Part shown: positions 45,961 to 57,904 of the stretch, in pieces
Numbering within the stretch: position 1 is the stretch's first letter
Layout: every line of letters starts with the position of its first letter
DNA from: Heterobilharzia americana
Taxonomy: Eukaryota; Platyhelminthes; Trematoda; Strigeidida; Schistosomatidae
Assembly: GCA_944470555.2 (NCBI GenBank)
Contig: OX104130.1
Span: 55,461,491 to 55,525,490 of the forward strand
Length of the DNA stretch: 64,000 nucleotides
Direction of reading: 5' to 3'
Notes under the pieces: model-generated
The model's database searches: none
The model's input: only the letters and a program-made list of their open reading frames with translations
What the model was told of the DNA's origin: nothing
Made by a program: the position numbers and the translations under genes

Positions 45961-47940
45961 TTGATACGGCGTGACAAAAACTTCGATAACGGTCGTTTCA
46001 TTTTCCATTTACTCAGGAAAGTAGGGATGCCCATGGTTGCCGGTAGCTATGAATTAGCTAAGCGGAGACAAGAAAGCTTGAAACGTCAGGTTTTGTGCCA
46101 TATCTTCGTGAGAGCTGCGTCATGTCTGTGCAACAAGCTGTCAACAAGGGATGAGCAGTGGTAGTTCCGTCGTTACAACTAGGCCCTAAGTATCGACCTC
46201 AGTGGTGCTTGGTTGGTTCTACGATGCTGAATCTCCGGAAATCTGGTTAAATAAGAGTGGTTCCTGGTTGTGCCCCCAAAGTTGCCCTCAGACCCCCGGA
46301 TGACCAACTGTATCAAGGCCCAGACACATCAGCAGACTTAGCTGGCATGCTGCCTTATCTGCAGATGTGGGGATGTGGGGATACAGGCTAAGTTCCCGGG
46401 GCTGACCGTGGTGCACTGCCCCACTTTTGGTGACCAGAGTGCGATGTCTCAAAGAAACCTATTAGAAACCAAATGACATCACATCCACTCGGTACAATAT
46501 CTCCCCCATTTTTATGAACATTTCGTACGGTTGGAGATTGCGGGAAAAATTCGCTAGTGACTATGACAACAACGTGGTGAATTCAGTGAAGAACAATTTC
46601 TATGTCGATAACAGTCACATATCCTTTCCAGATTATAAAGTAGCAAGGTTTGTGGAGCAACGAAAAGAGTTGGCAACTAAAGGTTTTAAATGGAGAAAGT
46701 AGAGTGATAATTCGGAACTTTTAAGGGCATTTTCGCCACCTCCAAAAATATAGAAACAGGTGACGGGCTTTTATGTCAAGGATCCAGACGTAGAGCATTA
46801 CGACACGGTAAACGAGCTTTGTTTCAATTCAGTGAAGAAGTCCGTGACAAGAAAAGGAATGCTTTCCGCCATCTCATCACTTTTCTATCCAGCGGGCATA
46901 GTTGCTCCAATATATCTACACAGCCTATGTAAGACCCATATAGGTTGGAATCAGATTTTAAGTAAAAGTACCGCATCCCGATATGAGTGTTGGGCCAACT
47001 CTGTAAAAGAGCTCAGGAAGATTACAGCCCCCAGGTGTATTTGACGGGAAGATAGCGAGGGGCTTGGGAGAACTGAGTTGCATTTGTTTTGCGATGCTAT
47101 TACATAACTGTGATTTTGCCTAACCATCACCCGATGTTTGCTTCTAAGCTCGAAACAACTTTGTGTTGTCATTTTCACTCTCTCTTAGCGCGATTGGTAG
47201 CCTTCGTTTTTCCTATTGCTTCTGAAAGCTGAATGTGATTGGTGGTTAACACCAAACTTATCAGTGAATCCAGTATTTGTCAAAATCCTTTAGAATGTAT
47301 ACATTCAGCACCACACTAAACTATTTAGGCTGTTGTTGAGGCAATATAAACTGTCTGTCCACAACCCACCTTCTATTCTTGTCTTCTCACGCCGGTGGTA
47401 TTGTTGTTGCGGTGATTGATGTACTAATTAGCAATTAGGTTTGTGTCGTAGACTACCAGGTCATATGACTGGTGGTGGCAGATGGCCCTGAAATGGGTTA
47501 TGAGGTAGTCGCCTACTAATGGAACATCCCTAAACATAAATATCTGAGCAGCGTTTTGATTTATCACAAGGCTAGAGTGGTACCAGTAAGTGTTCCCAGA
47601 CTAGAATTAGAAGCAGAGGTCTTGATTGCACAGAGGAGCAAGGTTCTGAGAAAAAAACTTCCAAATCCTTTTGATGGAATTTATTTCCAGATGAATCCTG
47701 TGATAGTCCTGTTTTATGTGAGGAATACAGAAATCTGATGTAGCGCGTTTATGGCTAGTCTTTCAGCCATTATTCATCAGTTGATATCCATGGACCGGTG
47801 GCGACACGCTAGCTCACACAAAAAGCCTGCAAACTGGACGTCGCGGGGCTTGTGGAAAGGAATGGTTTCAAAGCCCGGGTACAAATATCCTGAGTTAATA
47901 GAGAGTAGAGGACTCATGAAAGCTATGAATCTTAACTAAT
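45961..47940 (+). pseudogene. BEL/Pao reverse transcriptase-RNase H relic
   Basis: Open pieces 45961-46164, 46514-46702, 46760-47044, 47556-47738 and 47751-47939. The catalytic box is YVDN instead of YVDD (46601-46612). The RNase H frame breaks off after ELHLFCDA at about 47095 and resumes at YHKARVVPVSVPRLELEAEV near 47545, with about 450 bases of foreign-looking sequence between. The later RNase H motif expected as FWTDS reads YFQMNP. Not functional. Confidence 0.72.
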
Positions 47941-49672
47941 AATTTACCCTGAGAGGTGTCAAGTTTAAGAGATCGGTTATAGTCAACACGAGCATTAACG
48001 GTCGAACTATCAGCCCGATCCGATGTTACAACTGGTACTGGGTGAAGCTAGCCAAACCAGGGGCATGACCCAGAAGATACGTGGTCAACATAACTATTAT
48101 ATACCTCTGTAACCAAGATAAATACCAAGTCCTAGGTTATCTGACGCATGGGAAAATAAATACCGCGAAATTCACCCATCTAATAAGTAAGGATTACCAG
48201 TCTCATTCATTCATTTGACTCAGTCACCATATGAACATTTATTTATCTATCCTTGAACTGCTCAAATTTCTGAATGGTCACAGTGGTAGTAAAAAGCTGG
48301 ACAAAAAAAATCAAATCTGTGAGACTGACCCACCTATTGACTTCAAAAGCAATATATTCACAACAATGCTACGCAACGGATTTCTTCAGCACTTAATCTA
48401 ACGGTGAATATATCTCCTTGATAACGCTACATGCTTTAACGCAATAATGTGTAAGACCCATTGCCATTGGTCTGAAGTTCTTCAAATGTTCATTCGTTTG
48501 GACCACAACATCTTATACCTACGGCATAAATCTATGTTGCTGTGAAGGGTACTACTTGAACAGTGGGAAATACTTGAACATAGATACTCACCTGAATTAC
48601 ATGAAGAAGTGGACACTCACTGATTCCCGGAATCGTCACTGTGGGTTTTCTTGGTTACTGAAGCTATAAGCATAAAAACTTATGGTAAAAAGACGTTTAT
48701 CTGGCGTAACATAGCACTATGAAGATTAGTCAAGCATGTTGACTGCTTGTAACGCAAACTTGGAATATTGCGCGACTTTGATGATACCTATGGTGAAAAA
48801 TATGACTGGAAACTCAAACACTGTATATATAATAAGAAGTGATATTTTCTCTTTCGTTCCATAACTAGGAGAATCTTTTGATGTTATAATAGGGTTTAAT
48901 GACCTTCCTCCTGTACCATTCAGAACCGTAGATGTTTTAAAAAATAGCGAGTGACTTTAATGGTCACCTTAACAACTACTGAGGAAACCTGTAAGGTTTC
49001 CCAGTTTTAGAAATATCTGCCTTTCCAGACGAAATGTGGGAAGGTGATTGGTTATTTTAGCAGTTGCTAGCGTGGCCTTCAAAGTTGCCCCAAATGTTCA
49101 TGTGATGATGCTCGTAAAAGTATTGCATTATTACACGAAATAGTAATGTCAATCTTATGGATAATAATAATAAGGGGTTGCTCGAACCCTATCTCTTCGG
49201 TACTGTCCAACACAACTTAGTTTACTCCAAAGTTAGTTCAGAGGGCAATACTTGTTAGCTCTCCACAGTCGACGTTGGTTGGCTTGATTGTCGTGATACT
49301 TGGAAGTAGAATGAGCGGTCCTGTAAAATCCAAGGGCAGTCAATGAGTATTCAAGTTATATAATAGTCCATGGAGGCAGAAGAAGTAGTGTATAGAAGCA
49401 CACTATATTTCCACGTTTAACAGCAGAAGCAAAGTCAGTGATACCGCCACAACCAAAAGGGTGTACAAATAAACAACACTCGTTTTTACAAGTTTTAGAC
49501 AGAATGTACAAAATGCGTAAAAAGTGATGGAAAGGTAACATTATTTTTAATTTAGTGGGTTTATACACAATTTCGTGCAGTTTGTACAATGGCAAGGTGA
49601 TAACAGAATTCAAAGGAAGAGCTTATGGAGCAAATGAAATAAGATAGTTACAGAAATCGTCCTTTATGCTGC
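47941..49672. other. noncoding stretch inside the BEL/Pao remnant
   Basis: About 1.7 kb between the RNase H end and the integrase relic. This is longer than expected for the element and probably contains decayed pol plus later insertions. I identify nothing specific. Confidence 0.4.
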
Positions 49673-49921
49673 TTGGAGAATTACTTTGTGTCAGCATTAA
49701 AATACTGTTATTCCGCTTTTTCATTCAAGCGTCCGGCAATTTTACTTGGTCACAACTTCGTAAGAGAGTTATTCAGCCTACACTACAACCAAATGGATGG
49801 ATATACTGCCACTTCACAAGTGTTAGCTGTTATACGTAAACACTTTTGGATAGTTAAAGACACCACTACGTTTATAGGACTGATAGCAAAATTCAAAAAT
49901 CTCAGCCACCTAAAAGCGTAA
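49673..49921 (+). pseudogene. BEL/Pao integrase N-terminal relic
   Basis: The segment KRPAILLGHNFVRELFSLHYNQMDGYTATSQVLAVIRKHFWIV follows the pattern of retroviral-type integrase N-terminal zinc domains (HP-ILP.HH...H...GH.G...L..LR..YWI), with the second His-Gly changed to Asp-Gly and the Cys pair lost (IAKFKNLSHLKA). Broken downstream. Confidence 0.65.
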
Positions 49922-50110
49922 TTTTGGTCAGCAAGAGGTTTTACCTCTCCCAGGTTGTCGAGTGCAAAAGCGTTTGTTCTGTTTTTCTTTTGTGGCAATT
50001 GACTATTCTTAGCCGTTGGCTGTTCACCGTGGGAGAAGCGATGGAAAAAGAAATGGGTGTGGAAATAAAGGCTCAGACTGAACTTGATACTGTTTTATAT
50101 GCTTCTTAAC

Positions 50111-51714
50111 AGACTGACTTATAGTATATGTGAAGACCTGTGTTTCATAAATAAAACTGCCTCTCAGTTAAGAAACACAACCAAGGTCGTATAAACTGAG
50201 CAGTTTAAGACAATTACTAGGCTGAACTTCTTTATCAACAAATATGTCCAAATATAAAACAGTTTGCCTATCAAACACATGACATGGCTTAGTTCGTGAG
50301 ACAGCTCAGCTCCACATTACTCGACTGCGCTACGAAAAGCACCACCGATATTGCTCCCAAAATTACAGACGTAATAGGGTTTTTTAATGTATAAACAATT
50401 TCAAACCACAAAGGTACAGAAGTTACACCTGTTCTGCTTTTTCTCACCAAAATTTCAAATAGTAGCAATATGAAGATATCACTGATTCATGAAGAAAATG
50501 GACTGTGACGAATACGTATCGAATTATCCGAATTACCAAAAGAAAACAGGAAGCCGCAAGCAAAGATTAACACACGCGTGATGCAGTACAAATACTGACA
50601 GGAAGTGGGGTCCAATCAAACTCCTCAGTTATAGAAATCGAATGGGATATACAGTAAAATGTGGGACACGGGAGCATCGTATGACCGAACAGAATGTGGT
50701 CAAAAAGTGAGTTGGACTCCACAAAATAACCCTGGTCTCCTATGTTTCCCACTTTTTCCCCATCTCCGTTTTCTTACTTGACCAACCCTCCTATGCTTCC
50801 AACAACTGCTTTCTCTCTTATCCCACGTCTTCAATGTTATTTATCCTTTTCAATTCCACATGGCCCATTTTTATTGACAATATTTCTCTCACTTTCGCAC
50901 TCACCACTTGTTTTTAAGAAAACCCTTTCCTCTAAATTTTCAATGTATCTTTTATTGCCACGCGCCTGTTTCACACTGTATACCATTACATTTATCCACA
51001 ACGAAATGAAACTTGATTTAAAAGTGGTTGTAACAAAATACTTACAAGGTTCAGAATATAAATAATTTTAAAATCCATACAATATGTAACCATACATGCA
51101 AGTTACTCGCAGTCACTAGATTCAGGCATTTTTTGTGTTTTTTAGACTCAAATACCTTATAGTGATACTGGTTTCCGATCGTTTAGTAAGTTCTTTTCAA
51201 ATTCTGCAAAAAAAGGTTCATTTGGTGATATTTATGACGTTGGGTGACAGTATTCGTTAACGGTTGGAGAGTTAAATCAATTAAATTGTTGAATAAGAAC
51301 GAAAATAGCTCAGTAAACAAATTCGAACTTAATTAAATAAGCAACTGGTTCTACTGGGACATGATCCACCTTTCATGGCACTCTAGAATTATGAAACCAG
51401 TCCATGGTGGTCGTGGGAGCTACTCCCACAAATTTGCTTTCCATGTGCTTTTGAACTATCTGAATCGTACAGACTGCAAACATTTTTTAAATTAACTACA
51501 CCAAATTGATTAACTTTTATAGTTCTGTCATGGTCAAGTATAAAGAAGTCATTAAGCCAAATCTAAGATTATAAACAAGGTAAATTACTTTCTACGTGGT
51601 CCAGCTAAATTTATAACTAATTTATCTTTCGTTCAGCTGTCTCTTCAGGGGAAGGAGGCACTTTCTCCCGGATTTAACTTTTTATTCCTGTTCCACACAT
51701 TTCTGATCTAGTGA
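50111..51714. other. unassigned sequence
   Basis: AT-rich, no recognisable gene. A pyrimidine-rich stretch near 50740-50960 gives a 107-residue open frame rich in Leu, Pro and Phe, which I regard as compositional. Confidence 0.5.
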
Positions 51715-52110
51715 TGGATGCTTAGTTAAAAAATCTCTATGACCAGCTAAGTTCAATTATTCCAATTTCTCCAGGTAATCGGAGTTTTCTCAAAGCCAAA
51801 TTAAGGAGTATTGCTGATCAACTCTATAATCCGCAGCTTTCTCACAGAAGTATCTTAACTTCTCAACATTTCAAAGCACTAAAAGGGTTAACAAATAATC
51901 TTGATATTATCATGCTTAGGCACAGTGCAGGATTAGGAGTTGGTATCATGAACAAGTCTGAATTTAAATGTAAGGTGCTATCCATCCCCGGTGACAAAAG
52001 AAAAGTCATAACAGATGTTCCCGCTCCAGGAATGTTTAAATTGAAAGGAACAGTAAATTTTACCCTGCTGAAAATGCTCAACATGAATTTTAATAACAGA
52101 AGAATTTAGT
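51715..52110 (+). mobile_element. Penelope-like element fragment, N-terminal part
   Basis: The plus strand reads ADQLYNPQLSHRSILTSQHFKALKGLTNNLDIIMLRHSAGLGVGIMNKSEFKCKV in pieces. This follows the Penelope pattern (ALK.L..N.DIVI..ADKG.GVVIMNK.DY). The catalytic part is absent. A short isolated piece on the opposite strand to the main element at 55694-57470. Confidence 0.55.
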
Positions 52111-54603
52111 TACCTGAAACCTATAGAATCTGAATATCCAGATCTATATGGACTTTTTGGAAACCATATCGGTAAAAATCAACCAAGTCCAACATTATCC
52201 ATGTGTGGTCACCCACATAGTGATTCAAAAATATTTTAATACCAACATGAGCCAAGATTGTACAATTTTCTTGGAGGATGTATTTGAACATATTGACCAG
52301 TCAAATTATGTTAATATAATGATTGGAACTACTTATTTTTCTGGAAAAAATCCCACATAGGGAGTTGTTCAGCGATGTCATTCAATAAGCTGTATAGTAG
52401 CACTTATTTAAAGTCATTTTCAGCAAGATCATACAGTCTGTTCGATGTGTGAAAGCAATAAGTTAAAAATGACAACAGACCAAATAATATATCAGTTTCA
52501 GATGGATATGTGGTGACGTGGTAGGTTTCAGTTGCTGCATAACATGAGTGGTTGTATGTGCGGTTTAGTGGTTTTTCAGACATATTCAGTTTTTCTGTCC
52601 AGTCTAAACCAAGAAGATTTGGAGGTGATCAGTCTATCAGGTACAGTATTCATTTAGATATCACATTACCTTACACAACCACATAGTGAATTTTACCAGC
52701 AATATGCAGCTGACCACCTGATGAACTGTTAGCGACCTGAGTAGTAGGGTGGATTTTCGGTCGACTTATTGGCTGTCAAATAAGAGAATCCACGTTAGAT
52801 AAATCACTTGCAAGGATGTTGACACTGGTCGTATCCCACACAGCTTTTCAGTATGTACATCTATGATTCGCACAGTTGTCTGTTCTATTATTTTCTCTTA
52901 CTCGTTCATTAATAACCGAATTCGAAAAAAGGAATGCTTGCCACTTTTCCCATAGCCAGTGGTAGAAATTATACATTTAGATTTGTAGGTGGACTTCTGC
53001 ACAATAACCTTAGACTTAACCCTTGAGGGTCAATGACTTCCTCGAAAGCAGAAAGAGGTGGTGACAACGATACAAGTTTATTGTCAAGTCAAGCATGTAA
53101 AAAAATTAACGGTGTATATACATTTTCGATGGTCAAGGTATGTTTCACACTCTTCTAGAAAGTCCTTTGACCAATCTGGGAACACGTATGATCATGTGGT
53201 TTTTCGTGAAAGTTCGGCATGCCATGATTGGTTGTGAAGATTTTTCAGGGAATTCTCTGCTTATTTGAGGAATCTAGAGGATTTTGTCTTACTCCATAGT
53301 AAAGCGATTGTAGTGAATCAGTTTTGTGTTTCACAAGAAATAGGAGTTTGCCAACATTACGTGAATCGTTTTGTAGATGCCGAATTATTTAAATGACTTT
53401 CAGATTTGTTTGTCAATAAATATTGTGTGTAGGTGAGAAATATGTGATTACACTCTAGCACGCTGAGTTAAACATGTAGTGTTATTATCAATCAAGCTTT
53501 ATATGCTCTTCTACCATCAGTTATACTATCATCACTAGTCATTATACTTTGTTTACTGTCGGCTGTATGTTCTTGTTTAAGTATCGTTAATTTTGTCAGA
53601 CGAGTACCTCAATTACTAGTTACTCCACTAAGAAGCGCCTTATACATTCCTTGGTTGGCTGAAGTCACTAATCTGAAAAAAGCAATCAGTTTGATAATTA
53701 TCACCATCCACCTTCTAGAATCAAATAATTGATTCATTTTCCTTTATTAGTGTGTTGGTAAACAAAGTGGAATTCGGGTCCGAAGGGCTACCAACTTTAC
53801 ATTATACATTTAGTTCTATTGATAAATTCTAACAATTAAAGAACGAAGACATTTTCAGAATGAATTGAGTTCATTTCATCATCTGCATCATCCTCCGACA
53901 AATAGGTTGGGAGAAAAATTTGTACGGAAATAAATTGTGCTATAGCCTCAGGGAATCCAGAAGGCAGAGCATTAAACTCTATCATAATATTAAAAGAGTC
54001 TGCAATTTACTCAATGAACAAGAAAATGTGACTTTTCATTACAGACACAGTAGTTAGCAGTTTAAATGACTTCCCAGCCATTTTTTCACTCTTGGGTAGC
54101 GTCAGATCTATGCAATATTCGGTGTTTGCGTTACAAGTGTCCGACATGTTTGACCCATCTGTATAGTTTAACGTCACACCGGATAAACGTCTATTTTACC
54201 ACCAAGGAAGACAGCTTTTTGCCCTTTTCGTTTGTTTGCCTATGTTTGACACAAAGATATTTATTATTTTTGTGTCGAACATGAAGTTTTTCTCATAACA
54301 TTGATGTTTCTGAGGATTTCTAATGGATATACTCGTTGACTTATTACGTTTTCGACTATTTCATCTACTGTATTCTAATGATTAGGTTCATGTCTTTTGG
54401 CTACCTGAGCAGCAGTTTCTTTCTACATACCAGTTGATAAATGATTACTTGAAATGATAACAGGTACTGCGTAGAAATCTAACTTGAAATTTTCTTCTTT
54501 TTCAATATTCAACCATCATACTACTTCGACAAATAGTATAATCAAGATTTCACATTCCTTTCTTAGTCGTCGCTGACGTCCTTCACAAACAGTTTGCTAT
54601 ATG
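52111..54603. other. unassigned sequence
   Basis: AT-rich with short open frames (longest 54066-54284, 72 residues, no motif). Nothing supported. Confidence 0.5.
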
Positions 54604-54725
54604 TGATGTCATAATTATAACTGCCTACTAATAGGTCATTGCTATAAATGTAAAGCTTGGGTGCTGTCGTAGAATATTATTCCATATCAGATTTATTTAT
54701 TTAGTTTATAACACAGCGATGCACT
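54604..54725 (-). repeat. Penelope-associated end sequence
   Basis: Read on the minus strand this follows the outer end of the hairpin. Its blocks (CTGATATGGAATAATATTCTACGAC, ACCCAAGCTTTACA) match 58674-58760 read on the plus strand and 59930-60035. It recurs next to each copy of the element end, so it probably belongs to the element or to a common target repeat. Confidence 0.55.
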
Positions 54726-55294
54726 ATTATTTACTTGGTGATGTTTGGAGCATAAATTATTCCTCATAATCATATGAATGTAGTCACATTACTTACAACA
54801 TTTGATTTTTTATAGTCCTGTCACCTTATATTATTTGTTTTTATTGGTAGTAAAATTTTCCATATCTCTGGTATAGGTATTTCGTCCTTCCGATTATATG
54901 CGTTGGGTGTTGGTTGATTCGACGAACAAAGATTCAGTAAACTCTCTCTCTCTTCATCTAACTATATTGGACTTAAGTATGATGGTTTTATCGCACTCTA
55001 TTATATGGGATAAAACTGTCAATGAGAGATAAAACCACCATACTTAAGTCCAATATAGTTAGATGAAGAGAGAGAGAGTTTACTGAATCTTTGTTCGTCG
55101 AATCAACCAACACCCAACGCATATAATCGGAAGGACGAAATACCTATACCAGAGATATGGAAAATTTTACTACCAATAAAAACAAATAATATAAGGTGAC
55201 AGGACTATAAAAAATCAAATGTTGTAAGTAATGTGACTACATTCATATGATTATGAGGAATAATTTATGCTCCAAACATCATCAGGTAAATAAT
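54726..55294. repeat. near-perfect hairpin made of two Penelope element ends (267-base arms, 35-base loop)
   Basis: Arms 54726-54992 and 55028-55294 are inverted copies with about three mismatches by eye; the loop is 54993-55027. Each arm codes, reading inward to outward, for a C-terminal Penelope segment (YNRKDEIPIPEIWKILLPIK-like in one frame) and matches the arms of the element at 57905-58673. The pair lacks an RT or a central GIY-YIG motif, so these are two terminal pieces joined head-to-head. Confidence 0.9.
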
Positions 55295-55693
55295 AATAAT
55301 CACTGTGTCAATATTACACGCTTTACCTCAACTTTACAGCTTAAGGAGACCTAAGTTTTTCTAAAACTGCTGTCATGAAGCGTAGATTCATCAATTTCAT
55401 GCGTCAAATAATTTACTTTGATTTATGATCACTATTTTTCACAAGTAATCCCAGTTAATTTCCCCTAAACCGGTGAAAGCCCAGTTAATAATTTACACAT
55501 GAATACACGACACAAAATGTGATCTGTTGACTGACTGCATTTGAAAAATTGTAGAAATGGGTGAAGAGTACATTCAGAATATCGAAGACACTTATTTTAA
55601 CAGAATATATGATAGAACCTTGGGATGAATTGTTTACTTCCACTGAGAACCGAACCAATACTTAACCACCGGAAAACATTTAAACCAATAATA
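55295..55693. other. unassigned spacer
   Basis: About 400 AT-rich bases between the hairpin and the next Penelope-like element. Nothing recognised. Confidence 0.5.
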
Positions 55694-55921
55694 TTTTAGA
55701 AAAGGACTGATTGAGTGAAGAAATATATTTCTTTTCAATTAGGTCTTCATCTTGGGCTCTACACTAATATATAGGTTTACAATTTAATCAAATTACCAGT
55801 CACGTGATGGTGTTTCGGAAATAACGATGTAAATAATCAATAGAGTTACTAGAACAAGAAATATGAATATTGATAGAAACAAGAAGGGGAAGAGGTGCAC
55901 AAAGTAAACTTAGAAGTTACA

Positions 55922-56488
55922 TCATGTTGACGGCCACGGTAATGAAAGTGGTCGAACAGACTTCTTTTGGATACAGAGGCTAGGTTTGTCAAGGTGGAAT
56001 GCAATCGCCTCTGCCACGTGAAGTAACCGAGTGCGTAATACATGAGGTAAATTAATTGGAATCTGATGGATAATTTTGAAGGCTTTTCCAGTAACCACTT
56101 TATGTCCTGTGTCAACTAAGTGTGCAAGTATGGAGCTCTTTATAGTTCTAATTTGTCCCTTGTTCAAACATGATGGGTGGTGCTCAGAAATTCGACGATG
56201 GAACTGCCTCATTGTACGCCCAATGTAACTCGCTCCACAGGAGCAGTTGAATTGATAAATGCACATAGAAGTGGCAGAATCAGACAGTTTGTTTTTATTT
56301 CTTGCACTCAGAATCGGGCGGTTGCAGAAGGCGGGACATAATTTAGCGGTTGGGAGTGCTTTAAGCAAGACTCTTTTTATGCGTTGTGTGATTATCTCAC
56401 TGGAAATATCACTCTTAAATTGCAGCTTTAAGAAGATTTGCTTCTTAGGAACTGTTGGCATTGTTGTCTTAACCCTCGTAATATTCAT
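55922..56488 (-). CDS. GIY-YIG endonuclease domain of a Penelope-like element
   Basis: An open segment of 188 residues. The core reads CIYQFNCSCGASYIGRTMRQFHRRISEH: the Y...YIG pair of the GIY-YIG fold, the Cys cluster typical of the Penelope type, and the conserved Arg and His of the following helix. Downstream are ILAHLVDTGHKV and AEAIAFHLDKPSLC. In Penelope-like elements this domain nicks DNA to prime reverse transcription. The frame is open, but the RT upstream is interrupted, so the whole protein is not made. The ATG at 56488 is internal and not the real start. Confidence 0.8.
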   Translation of the reverse strand: MNITRVKTTMPTVPKKQIFLKLQFKSDISSEIITQRIKRVLLKALPTAKLCPAFCNRPILSARNKNKLSDSATSMCIYQFNCSCGASYIGRTMRQFHRRISEHHPSCLNKGQIRTIKSSILAHLVDTGHKVVTGKAFKIIHQIPINLPHVLRTRLLHVAEAIAFHLDKPSLCIQKKSVRPLSLPWPST

Positions 56489-56499
56489 TTGCTTAGTTA

Positions 56500-57430
56500 C
56501 AAACTTGTCTGGGTAGCCATTCCTACTAAGCAGATCACGGATGGTGGCGCCCCCTTCCTTTATAGCATCCTCTGAGCAAATAGCTGAGGCACGGTACGCT
56601 AAGCATTTCGCTAGGTTCCTTTTGTATTGGAGGGTACGGCACTAAAGAAGTATGTATATTGACCTGTTGATGTTAGGCTTTCTATAAACACTTCGCTTCA
56701 GGGTTTCTTCTTACCAACAGAACATCAAGAAATGGGATACTATCATTTTTCTCCTCTTCCATTATGAAGTTGATTGCCGGGTGAACACTACTGAACTTAT
56801 TCAGAACAGCACTCTTATCAGTCTCATTTTTGAGAACTATAAAGGTATCATCCATGTAACGACAATATAACTATAAACGGCTAATAGCATCGTTCAGTGG
56901 ACCATTCTCAAGTTTTGCCAGGAAAAAATCTGCTAAGAACTGGCCAAGGGGTGACCCCATGGCAACACCATCAGATTGCGGTAGAGTTCATTGTTGAAAA
57001 GAATTGTGCATTCATCGTACACCTCAGAAGTAGTTCTTTCAACGTGGGGATTGGAATAACTATTTCCATGCCGTGCTTCGTGAGTTCGTAGCAAATAAAG
57101 TCTACTGTCTTCATTAAAGGAAAGTTAGTAAAAAGAGATGAAACGTCACATGAAATCATTAACTTATTATCTACTTCTAGATCCTCAACCTTTCTGACGA
57201 AGCAAAGTTATCTTTGAGACTGTACTTCACAACTTCTTTGTGTAGAGGCTTCAAAAGTTGTACCAACCACTTTGCTGTTGTATGATACGGAGAGTTGGTC
57301 ATGTCAAGAACTGGTCTTAGAGGTAGACCATTTTTATGTAGTTTCAGTACCGTAAAGTCTAGGCGATTGGTAATTTGATTAAATGTAAACCTATATATTA
57401 AAGTAGAGCCCAAGATGAAGACCTAATTGA
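56500..57430 (-). pseudogene. Penelope-like reverse transcriptase, truncated and interrupted
   Basis: Minus-strand pieces: LKLHKNGLPLRPVLDMTNSPYHTTAK (57350-57270), MISCDVSSLFTNFPL (57159), SDGVAMGSPLGQFLADFFLAKLENG (56970-56895), CRYMDDTFIVLKNE with intact YMDD at 56847-56858, NFIMEEEKNDSIPFLDVLLVRRN (56785-56710). A TAG before the YMDD block and a frameshift after LLVRRNPE inactivate it. Block order is that of Penelope RTs. Confidence 0.8.
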
Positions 57431-57470
57431 AAAAAATATATTTCTTCGCTCAATCAGTCTTTTTCTAAAT

Positions 57471-57904
57471 GTCTAAATGGGAATATTCAATGTAATAATA
57501 TTTTGATTTCACATAAAATACAGATTAAGTTCCATTATAAAGATCTGATTAGCAGACGCCAACTAAACACAATTGAGAATGTACTTGTTTTTACAGCAAA
57601 TATCAAAGGTTAAGGAAGTTATAGTTTTTATTGAAACTCATGTTTAAGACTTATGCTAAACTTTTGAAATTTTAGCAAATGACTATTATATCTATTCCTG
57701 AAAGTTATGAATTATACCAGTGTTATCAAAAAATGTTAATTATTTGTTGAATTATATTTAGATAAAACTAGGTGATTAAAAATTCAGTAATGAAATCTTA
57801 AAAATATAAAGTAGAGATAAAGTTTTACAGATCTTTCTTTACAAGTTAAAAGTATATGGAATTCTTCTTTCAATTTCCTTCAGATCTCCTAACTAAACAG
57901 GCTG
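57471..57904. other. unassigned spacer
   Basis: AT-rich, 434 bases between two Penelope-like elements. Nothing recognised. Confidence 0.5.

Larger units (their letters stand above)
45780..50110 (+). mobile_element. BEL/Pao LTR retrotransposon, decayed pol region
   Basis: Plus-strand pieces occur in BEL/Pao order: pre-RT block AKRRQESLKRQ (46057), RT active-site block NNFYVDNSHIS (46592), RT-connection RKGMLSAISSLFYPAGIVAP (46850), RNase H start ELHLFCDA (47075), RNase H block VPRLELEAEVL (47590), a WRHASSHKKPANWTSRGLWKG block (47790) and an integrase zinc-region relic (49730-49920). BEL/Pao elements are known in schistosomes (Sinbad, for example). No LTRs were found. Confidence 0.75.
55694..57470 (-). 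mobile_element. Penelope-like element with RT and GIY-YIG parts and inverted end repeats
   Basis: Inverted repeats of about 100 bases, 55694-55798 and 57371-57470, bound the element (blocks AATTAGGTCTTCATCTTGGGC and AATATATAGGTTTACA). Inside, on the minus strand, lie a truncated RT and a GIY-YIG endonuclease. Inverted or direct LTR-like end repeats with 5' truncation are known from Penelope-like elements, including those of schistosomes. The N-terminal part is missing. Confidence 0.82.

Noticed and set aside
50742..51065. 107-residue frame rich in Leu, Ser and Phe
   Set aside because: It stems from a pyrimidine-rich stretch; composition alone explains it.
55694..57470. A DNA transposon with terminal inverted repeats
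   Set aside because: The inner sequence encodes RT blocks (YMDD) and a GIY-YIG domain, so the inverted ends are the LTR-like repeats of a Penelope-like element.
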